The notes below the pieces were generated by a model. That model worked only from the letters and a program-made list of their open reading frames with translations, was not told the DNA's origin and searched no databases. A stretch of DNA of 54,482 bases from an uncultured Pirellulaceae bacterium. Its GTDB lineage: Bacteria > Planctomycetota > Planctomycetia > Pirellulales > Pirellulaceae. The translations under genes and the position numbers were made by a program. The stretch is from contig CALFWR010000048.1 in assembly GCA_937928555.1 (NCBI GenBank), positions 1 through 54,482 of the forward strand, read 5' to 3'. Positions 43,742 to 52,812 of this stretch are shown one piece after another (within the stretch, counting starts at the first letter, position 1; every line of letters starts with the position of its first letter).

Positions 43742-43927
43742 CCAGATTATTCACGAGGCGTGGGCGTCAGAATCAGTTGAGACAGTGATCTGCGGCTCTG
43801 ATCCGATGAAACGATCGCTGTGGTTTTCATCTGCCGGATGATTCGCACTTCTCGATAAAGTTCAGCTTTTCCCTTGCTCCCGTTGGCCAGTCGTAGAATC
43901 AACGCCCGTCGTCGTGAATAATCCGGG
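43742..43927 (-). mobile_element. Miniature inverted-repeat element, copy 5 (reverse orientation)
   Basis: 186 bp in the opposite orientation to copies 1-4; the left end reads CCCAGATTATTCACGA, the right end TCGTGAATAATCCGGG. Flanks CTCAA (43737-43741) and CTTAA (43928-43932) differ at one base, so the duplication has decayed slightly. It lies 15 bp beyond the right end of the duplication from the glycosyltransferase stop (43948). Confidence 0.9.
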
Positions 43928-43947
43928 CTTAAATCTGGCCAGCGAAG

Positions 43948-44802
43948 CTACGCTGACTTGCGGGCTTGAAGTTCTTCATAATTTCGCAAGTCTTCGCGGG
44001 CAATGTCGATGCCTGACTGGCTGTCTTCGAATTCGTCCTGGGTGCGGCCGTGCTTGATCTCCCAGAGCCTCGCCTGTTTACTGAAGCAATAGAACGCGGC
44101 CAGCCATGCTGTTTGCACTCCGGCTTTGCCGTCAAGAATCGCACCTTGAAGGATGTACTCGCGGAAGAATCGAAACGCGGGGCGAATCAACAGTTTGAAG
44201 TAGGACGTATCGCGGCCCTGGTCCATCCACTGCTGGGCTTGCAGCGACGTGTAGCGGTTCACTTTCTCGAAGTACTGGTCGTACTCCCATGCGGTGAAGT
44301 GCAACATCCGGTTTCTGAGTTTGCCGATCTTGTTTGTCGAAATTCTGACTTCGCCATGATCGCTGGGGCCTTCGTAACGGCCTTTGTCACGGTGGAACAG
44401 GCGGAGGACTTTGTCGCCACGGGCATCACCGTGCTTCAAGCGGTGCCCCATGAAGTGGTTGCTGCGATAGATCCAGTAGCCATCGAACGCCGGGCCGCGG
44501 CTGAGTTCCAGTTTGATCTCTTCGGCCAGTTCGGGCGTGATCCGTTCATCGGCGTCGACGATTAGGACCCACTGGTGGCTTGCCTGGGGAATGGCCCAGT
44601 TCTTGAAATCCCCGGAAGTCCGATATTCGCGTTCGATTAAACGCGTCTTTTCGAACTGAAAAGCGATTTCACGTGTAAGGTCCGTCGAGCCTGAATCTGC
44701 GATAATGATTTCGTCAGCAAGATCGTAAAAGCTTTCGATACAGGCACGCAGATTCAGCTGTTCATTTTTGCAGGGAACAATCACACTAAGTGGCTGTTTC
44801 AT
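43948..44802 (-). CDS. Family 2 glycosyltransferase (WaaE/KdtX-like)
   Basis: A 284-residue GT-A glycosyltransferase. The nucleotide-sugar site has SVIVPCKNEQLNLRACIESF, EIIIADSGSTDLTREIA and the DxD-type metal motif VDADERITPELAEEI. The later part (YRSNHFMGHRLKHGDARGDKVLRLFHRDKGRYEG and MLHFTAWEYDQYFEKVNRYT) matches the LPS core heptose/glucose transferase branch of GT2. The likely role is envelope polysaccharide or LPS core synthesis at the cytoplasmic membrane face. The sugar is not known. The start at 44802 lies beside the divergent acyltransferase gene, 170 bp away. Confidence 0.9.
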   Translation of the reverse strand: MKQPLSVIVPCKNEQLNLRACIESFYDLADEIIIADSGSTDLTREIAFQFEKTRLIEREYRTSGDFKNWAIPQASHQWVLIVDADERITPELAEEIKLELSRGPAFDGYWIYRSNHFMGHRLKHGDARGDKVLRLFHRDKGRYEGPSDHGEVRISTNKIGKLRNRMLHFTAWEYDQYFEKVNRYTSLQAQQWMDQGRDTSYFKLLIRPAFRFFREYILQGAILDGKAGVQTAWLAAFYCFSKQARLWEIKHGRTQDEFEDSQSGIDIAREDLRNYEELQARKSA

Positions 44803-44971
44803 TGCAGCTTCGAATCCTGCGGGTTAATGCCCAAAAACGGGCGGGTCTTTGACGGGTTGCGACCGGGAGAGTAGAAAATTCACACCCACACTGTCAACGT
44901 GGTTTGCCTGACACCTGCTAGCTCCGATAATTCGGGCTTAATCCCGCAATCCTGCTCCAGCGATTTTGTCC

Positions 44972-45631
44972 ATGAAGCAAATAACAGTCCCTACTCTGGC
45001 TTTGATCGCAAAGATCCTTAGTGGGGCAACGGTGCGCTGGGTCGAATGTGAGCCCGATACGTGTCAGCGAGTGTATTTTGCCAATCATACCAGCCATCTG
45101 GACGCATTGGTTTTGTGGGCTTCGCTCCCCAAAGCCCTGCGAAATCTGACGCGTCCAGTTGCAGCAGCAGACTACTGGGAAGGAGGGCCAGTTCGGCGGT
45201 ACATGGCAAGCGTTTTCAATGCCCTGCTAATTGATCGAAAGAAAATCAAGGTCCACAACAGTCCCGTAGACATCATGAACCGGGAAATTGCAAACAAGTA
45301 CTCTTTGATCGTTTTTCCCGAAGGCGGCCGCAATCCAACCGGTGAAATGCGCAAGTTCAAGAGCGGGCTGTATCATCTGGCACGCAAACGTCCGGATCTG
45401 GAACTGGTTCCGGTGCATATCGACAACCTCAACCGTGTGATGCCAAAGGGCGAATTCCTGCCGGTGCCACTGCTTAGCTGCATCTCGATTGGGGCGCCCA
45501 TCTTTTTGGAGTCCGGTGAAAACAAGCACCAGTTTCTGGCCAGAGCCCGCGAAGCGGTGCTGAAAATGAAACCACATGAGTGCGAGGAAACGGATCAGGA
45601 AGATGAGGCACCCGCAGAAGCGGGCAAGTGA
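44972..45631 (+). CDS. PlsC-like 1-acylglycerol-3-phosphate acyltransferase
   Basis: A 219-residue protein from ATG 44972. The HX4D catalytic motif is NHTSHLD, with H39 and D44. The second block, FPEGGRNPTGEMRKFKSGLYHLA, is the substrate-phosphate site (the usual FPEGTRS), and VPVHIDNL plus SIGAPIF follow. It can acylate a lysophospholipid or related lipid. No membrane segment is obvious; such enzymes sit on the inner face of the membrane. It is encoded next to a divergent glycosyltransferase, and the two may serve envelope lipids. The end, DEAPAEAGK, is acidic. The related element at 45653 begins 22 bp after the stop. Confidence 0.9.
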   Translation: MKQITVPTLALIAKILSGATVRWVECEPDTCQRVYFANHTSHLDALVLWASLPKALRNLTRPVAAADYWEGGPVRRYMASVFNALLIDRKKIKVHNSPVDIMNREIANKYSLIVFPEGGRNPTGEMRKFKSGLYHLARKRPDLELVPVHIDNLNRVMPKGEFLPVPLLSCISIGAPIFLESGENKHQFLARAREAVLKMKPHECEETDQEDEAPAEAGK

Positions 45632-45652
45632 AAGCGTTGGATCAATTTTGAA

Positions 45653-45838
45653 CCGGAATGATTCACCAGTCGTGGGCGTTGATTGCCGTTTCACTAAACC
45701 AGGCGTACGCCAAAGCAGGAATCCACTCCGGGACTTCGGTTCACCTCGCTGTTGATGTCCAAAACATAATTTTTTCATCTGAAGCTGGAACCTTTGCTTT
45801 AACGGAAAGTCGCGGCCGCGACTCGTGAATAATCCGGG
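45653..45838 (+). mobile_element. Miniature inverted-repeat element of a second sequence type (copy 7)
   Basis: 186 bp. Its ends match the family (left: CCGGAATGATTCAC..GGGCGTTGATT; right: TCGTGAATAATCCGGG), but the middle differs from copies 1-6. It is flanked by the perfect duplication TTGAA (45648-45652 and 45839-45843). It carries the last ~31 codons and the stop codon of the beta-propeller gene on the minus strand. Confidence 0.85.
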
Positions 45839-47156
45839 TTGAAGATCGCAGAAACCGAAACGCCAGGCATATGAACTCAGTGCCGACCAAAAGCTGAACA
45901 AGCGAAAGGTAATTCATGAAACGATCGCTGCCAAAGACGCTGTAATAACCGAAGACCAGGAAGCCGATCCCACAGAACAGAAATGTTCCTGCCAGCAAGG
46001 AGGTATGAGGGGTGTGTGTCGGTTTAGGACCGAGCCAGTCGAACACCGCAGACCAGCCAATGAAAAGCACCGTGTAGTACAAGACCGTCCACGGGACGTT
46101 GATCGATCCAATGCGAGCGCCCATCGAGTTTGATGCGATGTCCCACTTTATCAGGCCACCCTCGTCATCCGGGGCCGCGATCCAGATCGATTTGCCATCG
46201 GCAGAAAAAGCATAGGCGTTGCCGTACTTACTGTTCAGTTCAATTTCGACCAGCTTTTCTCCTGATTCGAGCGTGTATGCGTGAACGCGGGGTTGTTCAG
46301 CGGAGTCGGTGCGAATTGCGAGCATGGATCCCTGCGGCGAGAAGCGAATTGCGTCGGCGGTTCTACACGGGACCGACCAGCGTTTCTCACCAGTGGGCCA
46401 TTGCCTGAGCGTGATTTCGTCGGTGCAGGTGACGACCAGGGAGTCATCAGGTGCGAACGCAAGGACGCTCGAACATTCTGGCAAAGCGAGTCGTTCGTTG
46501 GTATGCAGGTCGAAGCCGTCCGAAAAACCATGTTGGATACGGGCGGCGGCATACGCTTTGGTCCAGCCCTCCCCCGTGTAGAACGCAATGAAGCGTCCAT
46601 CGTTGGTTGCATCAAATGGCATGCACATCGTGGGTGAGGTATACGACTCGCGGGGCCTGGATTCGGCGTCGGCATTTAAATCGAATGTCTGAAAGTGGCC
46701 TCTCAGCTTCCCATCAACCTGTTGAACAAGGATCATGTTGTCCAAGAAGATCACATTTGTGCGTAGCTTCCTGTCCAGGGGCAGGTGACGGGTAAACTTT
46801 CTTTGTTCCAGCGAATAGAAGTTCACACCGAATGGCAAGTCGCTGCCGGTGTTGACAACCGCAAGGGTTTCCTCGTCAACAAATTTCAGTCGCTTAAAGC
46901 TTTCGATTTCAATCGTGCCAGTGTATCTGCCGTTTCGGTAGAGTACGATCCGATTGTGGTAAACCGCAGCGATGTGGTTACCCGATTCCGATACGACTAT
47001 TTGACGGCAGTTGCTGTGCCGCAGAGCCGGTCGGCTTCTTGCGATCGACACGAGCGACATCGCAATTCCGGCCCATGCTACCAGCATCAGCATCCTGGCA
47101 ATGCTGATGTTGCGGATTTGAGGCTGGGAAGGTGATGAGGTCGAGTCCGTTTTCAT
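45741..47156 (-). CDS. Membrane-anchored WD40-like beta-propeller protein with an element-derived C-terminus
   Basis: The start is ATG 47156 (MKTDSTSSPS), giving 471 residues. The N-terminus has a membrane segment at about residues 19-38 (ARMLMLVAWAGIAMSLVS). Blades with patterns like DDSLVVTCTDEITLRQWPTG, SPQGSMLAIRTDSAEQPR and FSADGKSIWIAAPDDEGGLIKWD indicate a WD40-type propeller. Three C-terminal membrane segments follow (about 360-380, 392-412, 418-438). The last ~32 residues (TRIIHESRPRLSVKAKVPAS...) are encoded inside the miniature element at 45653-45838, so the original end was probably different: without the element the frame would run on to a TGA at 45597-45595. Function unknown. 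Confidence 0.8.
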   Translation of the reverse strand: MKTDSTSSPSQPQIRNISIARMLMLVAWAGIAMSLVSIARSRPALRHSNCRQIVVSESGNHIAAVYHNRIVLYRNGRYTGTIEIESFKRLKFVDEETLAVVNTGSDLPFGVNFYSLEQRKFTRHLPLDRKLRTNVIFLDNMILVQQVDGKLRGHFQTFDLNADAESRPRESYTSPTMCMPFDATNDGRFIAFYTGEGWTKAYAAARIQHGFSDGFDLHTNERLALPECSSVLAFAPDDSLVVTCTDEITLRQWPTGEKRWSVPCRTADAIRFSPQGSMLAIRTDSAEQPRVHAYTLESGEKLVEIELNSKYGNAYAFSADGKSIWIAAPDDEGGLIKWDIASNSMGARIGSINVPWTVLYYTVLFIGWSAVFDWLGPKPTHTPHTSLLAGTFLFCGIGFLVFGYYSVFGSDRFMNYLSLVQLLVGTEFICLAFRFLRSSTRIIHESRPRLSVKAKVPASDEKIMFWTSTAR

Positions 47157-47538
47157 TTGTGCTCTGTGATGAACCACAGCGAGTCAACATTGTAGGCCGA
47201 ATCAAGGTCGCGGAAGTGGCTTTGAAATCAAATCAAAGTTATCAAACTGCAAAACGTTTTTCGAACAAGAGACAATGTCCTGCGACCGACGCTCCGGCAA
47301 CGGTGGTGTTCTGGCGCGTTGCCGATCGATATCGATAGCAAGTTCAATGTTGCATGTTTGCAGAGGCGAAACGCGAGGGTGGGCAGTTGCCGGAGGCCGA
47401 CGACCAATGAAGCTGAAGACCGGTGAAATGATAAACCGCCGAATCGCCGAATCGCCGAATCGCTTTGTTGTTGCGGCAGGCCAGTTCGCGCCCTTGACTT
47501 GGCCTACTTTCGCTACTTTCGCTACTTTTGCTGTCTCA
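47157..47538. other. Intergenic region with short tandem repeats
   Basis: No gene is seen. It has three copies of the 9-bp unit CGCCGAATC (about 47437-47462) and a nearby run of the 9-mer TTCGCTACT (about 47508-47530). The promoter of the beta-propeller gene is expected near its right edge at 47157-47240. Confidence 0.6.
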
Positions 47539-47964
47539 CTACATGAGCCGCGAACGAAGGTCGTCTACGACCTGAATCCACTGAGCGTAATCTTCTTCGG
47601 CTTCTTCCCACAATTCGGCGGACTCCGAATCTTTGCCTTTGACCGCATCGACAACCTGCAAGCACTGCTGAATCAGCTCATCGTCTATCGTTTGCGGGTT
47701 CTGCTTGACCCACTGGTTGACTCGCTCAAGGGCCGGAGCGGTCATCCCGTCCTCGGACTCGGCGCCGGGATTGCCCTTGAGCATGGCGACGACTTCGCAA
47801 GCCGCGAGGCCCATGCAACCGACGTCGACTTCGATATAGTGATCGGCTTCTTCGAGAACGGTTTCGATCGAATCGCGGACAAACGTGAAGTCTGCTTCTT
47901 CCAGTTCACACGCCCAATCTCCGGCCGGATCATTGTCAAAGATTCCTGTGCCCCAAGCGCCCAT
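47539..47964 (-). CDS. DUF4259 family protein
   Basis: The start is ATG 47964: AAGGAG precedes it by about 8 bp, whereas a GTG at 47970 would be too close. The 141-residue protein begins MGAWGTGIFDNDPAGDWACEL, the DUF4259 signature, and continues with acidic helices (EEADHYIEVDVGCMGLAACEVVAML, NQWVKQNPQTID, QCLQVVDAVKGKDSES). Length is typical. The family is found in many bacteria, often next to polymorphic toxin genes, but its action is unknown. No partner is encoded nearby. Confidence 0.9.
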   Translation of the reverse strand: MGAWGTGIFDNDPAGDWACELEEADFTFVRDSIETVLEEADHYIEVDVGCMGLAACEVVAMLKGNPGAESEDGMTAPALERVNQWVKQNPQTIDDELIQQCLQVVDAVKGKDSESAELWEEAEEDYAQWIQVVDDLRSRLM

Positions 47965-48073
47965 CGTCACTCTCCTTCTCGATACGTTAAAACTAAAATT
48001 ATAAAGCTACCATCATGAGGCCTGAATCCGGCTACGAGTTTCAGGTTCGCCTGATCGCTCTGGCCGACGCCGC

Positions 48074-49858
48074 TCAACTGCCAAGCTCTTCGGCGAAACG
48101 ATCATGCAAACAGGCAAGGCCTTTTTCTCCGTCGTCGCCATCGACGACCACGTTAACGCGGACTTCAGAGGTGCTGATCATTTCGACATTGATGCCGGCA
48201 CGAGACAGGGCTTCGAACGACCCAATCGCCACGCCAGTGTGACTTCGCATGCCGATGCCGGAAACGGAAAGTTTGGCGATGCTCTGCTTGTGAACAACGC
48301 CCTCGCAACCATGTTCCGAACTGGCTTTTTCGGCAACCGCGAGTGCCCGGGTAAGCTGATCGCGCGGCACCGTGAACGTGATGTCGGCGATCTTTTCGCT
48401 GTTGTGGCTTTGAACAATCATGTCCACAAACACACCGTCGCCAGCGATCTGCTCAAACAGACTCGCCGCCAATCCGGGCTCGTTGGGGATTTTGCAGATC
48501 GTAATGCGGGACTGAGTATCATCCAGGGAAATGTCATCGATAATCAGGGACTCCATTCCAATGACCTGAAGCCGCTTGATAACTTCCACAGGGCTGGCCT
48601 GTTCGGGCGAGCGGATTAGTTCGCTGTTGGTTGTTGGATCGGATTTGACTTCATCGAGCTTGAATTCGCCGTGGATCGTGCGCAGCGAATCCAGTGCACT
48701 TTCGCGGCTGACGAGCACAGAGATTTTGATTTCGCTGGTGGTGATCAGTTCAAGGTTAATTTCGGAGTTTGCCAGAGCGCGGAACATTCGCTTTGCCACG
48801 CCGGCTTCTTCGGCCATCCCCAGCCCCACGGCTGAGACCTTGGAAACATTGGAGTCGACCGGTGCCATTCTCCCGCCAAGCTCCTCGAGGACCGGCGTGA
48901 TCACAGCGACAGCCTCTTCGGCTTCGTCGCGGGGAAGCGTAAAGCTGATGTTGGTCTTGCCATCGTCGGCGACGTTCTGAACGATCATGTCGACCGTGAT
49001 CTTGCGATCAGCGATGGGTGCAAAGATCCTGTAGATCGTGCCGGGAACGTCGGGAACTTCCAGAACTGAAATCATGGCTTCATCACGAGTCAGCGCCGCC
49101 CCGCTGACAACCATCGAAGAGGTACCAGCGTCGTCCACGATCAAGGAGCCGGGAGAATCCGAAAGGCTGCTGCGGACGTGAATTGGCACGTTGAACTTTT
49201 TGCCGAATTCGATCGAACGGCTGTGCATCACGCCTGCACCCAGGCTGGCAAGTTCCAGCATTTCGTCGTAGCAGACCCGCGAAACAATGCAGGCTTCAGG
49301 GAGGACGCGTGGGTCGGTGGTGTAGATGCCATCGACGTCGGTATAGATCTCGCACTGATCGGCGCCCAGAACCGCAGCCAAAGCCACCGCAGTGGTGTCG
49401 CTTCCTCCGCGACCCAGGGTGGTGATGTTGAAGTTATCGTCGATGCCCTGAAACCCGGCCGCGATCACGATGTTGCCTTCGTCCAAAAGCGCCTTCATGC
49501 GATCGGTCGAGATCGAGTGGATGCGGGCTTTGGTGTGTGAGCTGTCCGTTTTGATTCCGATCTGGGCACCGGTCAAGCTGACGGCTTTGTAGCCCAGGGA
49601 ATGAATCGCCATCGCCATCAGCGCCACGCTGACCTGCTCGCCGGTCGAAAGCAACATGTCCATTTCCCGAGCCGGCGGTTTTTCGTTGATCTCGTTGGCT
49701 AGGGCGATCAGCGTATCGGTGTTTTTGCCCATCGCGCTGACGACCATCACCACCTGATGCCCCTGTTGGTGTGCGCGGACCGCTTTGCGAGCAGCGGCAA
49801 GAATTTTCTCACTGTCGGCGACGCTGGTGCCGCCGAACTTTTGAACGACTAGGGACAT
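48074..49858 (-). CDS. Aspartate kinase with four ACT domains
   Basis: Phosphorylates aspartate to aspartyl phosphate, the first step to lysine, threonine and methionine. The 594-residue enzyme starts at ATG 49858 ([15 protein letters not shown]). The kinase domain covers ~1-250, with [20 protein letters not shown] and [17 protein letters not shown]. Two ACT domains lie at ~265-420 and a second pair at ~440-590; each pair has the '[12 protein letters not shown]' or '[12 protein letters not shown]' start and the NINLE-like effector strand. The common bacterial LysC has one pair and ~410 residues; four ACT domains are known in cyanobacterial-type enzymes. This suggests feedback by more than one amino acid. 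No other pathway gene is nearby. Confidence 0.95.
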   Translation of the reverse strand: MSLVVQKFGGTSVADSEKILAAARKAVRAHQQGHQVVMVVSAMGKNTDTLIALANEINEKPPAREMDMLLSTGEQVSVALMAMAIHSLGYKAVSLTGAQIGIKTDSSHTKARIHSISTDRMKALLDEGNIVIAAGFQGIDDNFNITTLGRGGSDTTAVALAAVLGADQCEIYTDVDGIYTTDPRVLPEACIVSRVCYDEMLELASLGAGVMHSRSIEFGKKFNVPIHVRSSLSDSPGSLIVDDAGTSSMVVSGAALTRDEAMISVLEVPDVPGTIYRIFAPIADRKITVDMIVQNVADDGKTNISFTLPRDEAEEAVAVITPVLEELGGRMAPVDSNVSKVSAVGLGMAEEAGVAKRMFRALANSEINLELITTSEIKISVLVSRESALDSLRTIHGEFKLDEVKSDPTTNSELIRSPEQASPVEVIKRLQVIGMESLIIDDISLDDTQSRITICKIPNEPGLAASLFEQIAGDGVFVDMIVQSHNSEKIADITFTVPRDQLTRALAVAEKASSEHGCEGVVHKQSIAKLSVSGIGMRSHTGVAIGSFEALSRAGINVEMISTSEVRVNVVVDGDDGEKGLACLHDRFAEELGS

Positions 49859-50061
49859 GAACACATTTCAGTTTTCGGTTTCAGTTTTCAGCAAACAGCA
49901 AAAGTATAAATGATGAAACAGAATTGCCACCCGGTGAAGATTGCGGAACTCAAACTGAGGCGATAACTTGCCGGCATGTGGCTGTCGCGGCGGAAGGCAA
50001 TCCAAACTTTGCTACGGTCGGATTCGACAACCGAAACCGGCAACGAAAACGGACAACTTGC

Positions 50062-51696
50062 CTAAACGATGCGGTCCCGCAGCATCTCGATGGCTGCGTT
50101 ACGTCCACAAGCGCCCATCACACCGCCACCGGGATGGCTTGCCGCGCCGCAAAGATAGAGGCCTTCGATCGGGGTGCGGTGGTCCGACCAGCCCGCAACA
50201 GGGCGCAGCATGTGAAGCTGACTCAGGTTCATGGCGCCCTGGAAAATGTTGCCTCCAGTCAAGCCAAAGGTTCGTTCTAGATCCAGCGGTGTGTAGATGT
50301 GCCGGTGCTCGATCGAGCCCAAAACGTTGGGGGCGTACTGAGCCAATCGTTCGACGCAGCGATCGGCAAAACTTTCGCCAATCTCGTCCCACGACTTACC
50401 GCCTGCCAGCTTGTAAGGCGCGTACTGCACGAACATCGACATGATGTGCTTGCCTTGAGGAGAGATCGTCTTGTCAACGCTTGTCGGAATCGTGCACTCA
50501 AGGACAGGACGTTGGGAAGGTTTGCCTTTGAGTGCATCAAAGTACGCGTCTTCGATTTCGTCCAGAGTTTCAGTGATGTGGATCGTGCCGTTGTGCTGCG
50601 GGCCAAGGCCTTTGTCGGGCAAGCAATCGAAGCAGGGGGGTTCGGAGAGGGCAAGATTAATCTTCAGCGATGCGGAGGAGTAATCGATCCGATTGACGGC
50701 GTCACGGAAGTGCTGCGGCAAGTCGCCGTCGGAGAGCAAACGATTGAAAGTCAGGTTGGCATCGACACTCGAAGCGACCGTTTTGGCATCGATCTGCGTG
50801 CCGTCTTCAAGGACCACCCCGGCGGCTTTGTTTTTGTTGACGATGATAGATTTCACTAGAGAGTTGGTGCGAATTTCGACTCCCAACTGTTCGCAGACAT
50901 CACGCAGCACCGTGGCAAGTTCCCCCATGCCGCCCTGAACATAGCCCCACACGCCGCGAGCGCCTCCCGCAGTTCCCATGACGTGATGCAATAGCACGTA
51001 GGCGGTGCCCGGCGACGAGATCGACGAAAAAGCGCCGATGATGGCATCCGTTGCCAGGGTGGCTTTGAGGGCTTCGGACTCGAACCAGCGTTCAAGGATC
51101 GGCCGCGCGGCGGCGGTGAGAAGCTCGAGGCCTTCGGGAATATGATCGCCCATCTGCGACAGGGCTTTGTTAAGTCGCCAGGCTTTCTTCAGGTCCGCGA
51201 ATCGCTTGAGAGCCTTTACCTGTCGCCATTTTTTGGGCAGCGGAAGCAAGTCCGGAGACGATTCGCTAAGGATCGGTTCAAGGTGCGTGGCAACCGACTC
51301 AAGCAACGACTCGTAGCGCGGGTAATTCTCCGCGTCGCGTTGGCTGAACTTTGAAATCTGCTGCTGGTTTTCCGTTTTGTCAGGCCCCAGCATCAAATGC
51401 CGACCGTCGAGCAACGGCGTGAATGAACTGGGAGTGCGAGGAAGGATTACCAGACCGTTGTCTCTCAATCGCAAGTCCTGCATGATCTCGGGAAGCAACA
51501 GGCTCAGCACGTACGCGGCCGAGGAGACCTTGTAACCGGGCCATAGTTCTTCGGTGACAGAGCAACCGCCAAGAACATCGCGACCCTCAACGACACAGAC
51601 TTTCTTGCCCTGCCTCGCAAGGTAAGCCGCCGCGATCAAACCGTTGTGACCGCCGCCGATAATTACGCTGTCGAATTGGGACTGGGTCTGGGCCAT
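50062..51696 (-). CDS. FAD-dependent oxidoreductase (PYROXD2/phytoene-dehydrogenase-like)
   Basis: The 544-residue flavoprotein starts at ATG 51696 (MAQTQSQFDSVIIGGGH). The dinucleotide-binding motif is IIGGGHNGLIAAAYLARQGKKVCVVEGRDVLGG, and the C-terminal FAD signature is IEGLYLCGAASHPGGGVMGACGRNAA. Internal blocks (YVLLHHVMGTAGGARG, YVQGGMGELATVL, ASSVDANLTFNRLL) match the PYROXD2 and CrtI-related branch rather than true phytoene desaturase. The substrate is unknown. Carotenoid genes are not nearby. A longer N-terminus from 51729 is possible but not supported by a ribosome binding site. Confidence 0.93.
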   Translation of the reverse strand: MAQTQSQFDSVIIGGGHNGLIAAAYLARQGKKVCVVEGRDVLGGCSVTEELWPGYKVSSAAYVLSLLLPEIMQDLRLRDNGLVILPRTPSSFTPLLDGRHLMLGPDKTENQQQISKFSQRDAENYPRYESLLESVATHLEPILSESSPDLLPLPKKWRQVKALKRFADLKKAWRLNKALSQMGDHIPEGLELLTAAARPILERWFESEALKATLATDAIIGAFSSISSPGTAYVLLHHVMGTAGGARGVWGYVQGGMGELATVLRDVCEQLGVEIRTNSLVKSIIVNKNKAAGVVLEDGTQIDAKTVASSVDANLTFNRLLSDGDLPQHFRDAVNRIDYSSASLKINLALSEPPCFDCLPDKGLGPQHNGTIHITETLDEIEDAYFDALKGKPSQRPVLECTIPTSVDKTISPQGKHIMSMFVQYAPYKLAGGKSWDEIGESFADRCVERLAQYAPNVLGSIEHRHIYTPLDLERTFGLTGGNIFQGAMNLSQLHMLRPVAGWSDHRTPIEGLYLCGAASHPGGGVMGACGRNAAIEMLRDRIV

Positions 51697-51898
51697 GGAA
51701 ACGCAACGCAGATGGGGCTTGGATGGCACCAGAATAACTGATTTGAGCCGCCAGATCGACTGGATGACCGGTTGTCAACAAACGCTCAAACCCGCAACGA
51801 CATGAAGGCAACCGCGACAGAGCATCGATCGCCTTTACTGCCAACGACCATCACTGTTTGCGTAATCGCAGACTTCCTGAACGTGCACCGCGGTATAG

Positions 51899-52543
51899 CT
51901 AGACCAGTTCGTTCCGTACTGCCCAAACGGCGGCTTGCGTCCGATCATTGACGTGCAGCTTTCTCAGGATATTTTGCACGTGCTCCTTAACGGTTTCGAC
52001 ACTGATGCCCAATGACTTGCCTACCTCACGATTGCTTAAGCCCATCGATACGTGGCGGAGCACCTGCATCTCGCGATCTGTCAACGCAGACAACGCCCCC
52101 CCCGAATTGTTTCGCATTCGCGAGCGGACAGTGTTCAGTAAGCTGTCAGCAGGGGTCGGTTCGCCCCGCGAAGCTCTCAAGATTGAATCCGTCAGCACGC
52201 TGACCGGCGAAGATTTCAGGATGTAGTCGTAGCAACCCAACGCCGACGCGCGAGCAATGTGAGACGATTCAACGAAACCTGAAAAGACGATTACCGGGGG
52301 ACGGTTGACCGGTGCGTCGAAAGCTTCGAGCGATTTGAGGGCGTCTTTGCCGCCCAGTCGCGCTTCCATCACGAGGACATCAGGATTGTGTTCATTGACA
52401 AGAGACACGATCTGTGACGAATGAGTCGCGTTGCCAACGATGCCGATGTCCAGATCGCCCAAACTCCGTTGGATCCCCTCAAGGATCACCGGATGATCGT
52501 CAGCGATAGCGATACTCAATGTGGAACATTCAACCGTAGACAT
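51899..52543 (-). CDS. NarL/FixJ-type response regulator with Glu in place of the phospho-acceptor Asp
   Basis: A 214-residue two-domain regulator. The receiver (about 9-125) has the acidic pair D15-D16, S88, Y107 and K110 in the usual order. At the phosphorylation site, where NarL has an Asp within LLDLNMPG, the sequence reads VLVMEARLGG, with E60 (codon GAA at 52364-52366 on the forward strand as TTC). The LuxR-type helix-turn-helix is at about 150-210: LTDREMQVLRHVSMGLSNREVGKSLGISVETVKEHVQ. A Glu at this position often mimics the phosphorylated state, so the protein may act without a kinase. No histidine kinase gene is adjacent. It is divergent from the NtrC-type regulator (270 bp). Confidence 0.94.
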   Translation of the reverse strand: MSTVECSTLSIAIADDHPVILEGIQRSLGDLDIGIVGNATHSSQIVSLVNEHNPDVLVMEARLGGKDALKSLEAFDAPVNRPPVIVFSGFVESSHIARASALGCYDYILKSSPVSVLTDSILRASRGEPTPADSLLNTVRSRMRNNSGGALSALTDREMQVLRHVSMGLSNREVGKSLGISVETVKEHVQNILRKLHVNDRTQAAVWAVRNELV

Positions 52544-52812
52544 TATGGAGAGCCTCTTTCAAAAACCCATCGCAGTCTTCGGCAGCTAACGATTGGTGGG
52601 AAATCGCCAGTGGTTGGGGCTGTGACAAGGTACCGGACTTTTCAAGGGGCTAACTGCAATCTGGGCTGGCAACTAACGGGGAATGCAGAAAACGACCGCA
52701 GAAAAGGCTGTCTTTATTTGCCGAAAATCAACATCATTCGGGATTCGGGGCCTTTTTGTGACCTACATATTCCAAATTGAGGCTTTTTATCGACATCATC
52801 GCTTGACCAAAA

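Noticed and set aside
44925..44950. CCGATAATTCGGGCTTAA, a possible relic of a miniature-element end
   Set aside because: Similarity to the element end is short and imperfect, with no partner end or clear duplication.
52655..52690. TGGCAAC..AATGCA, a possible sigma-54 promoter upstream of the NtrC-type gene
   Set aside because: The spacing between the GG and GC elements does not fit the fixed -24/-12 geometry.
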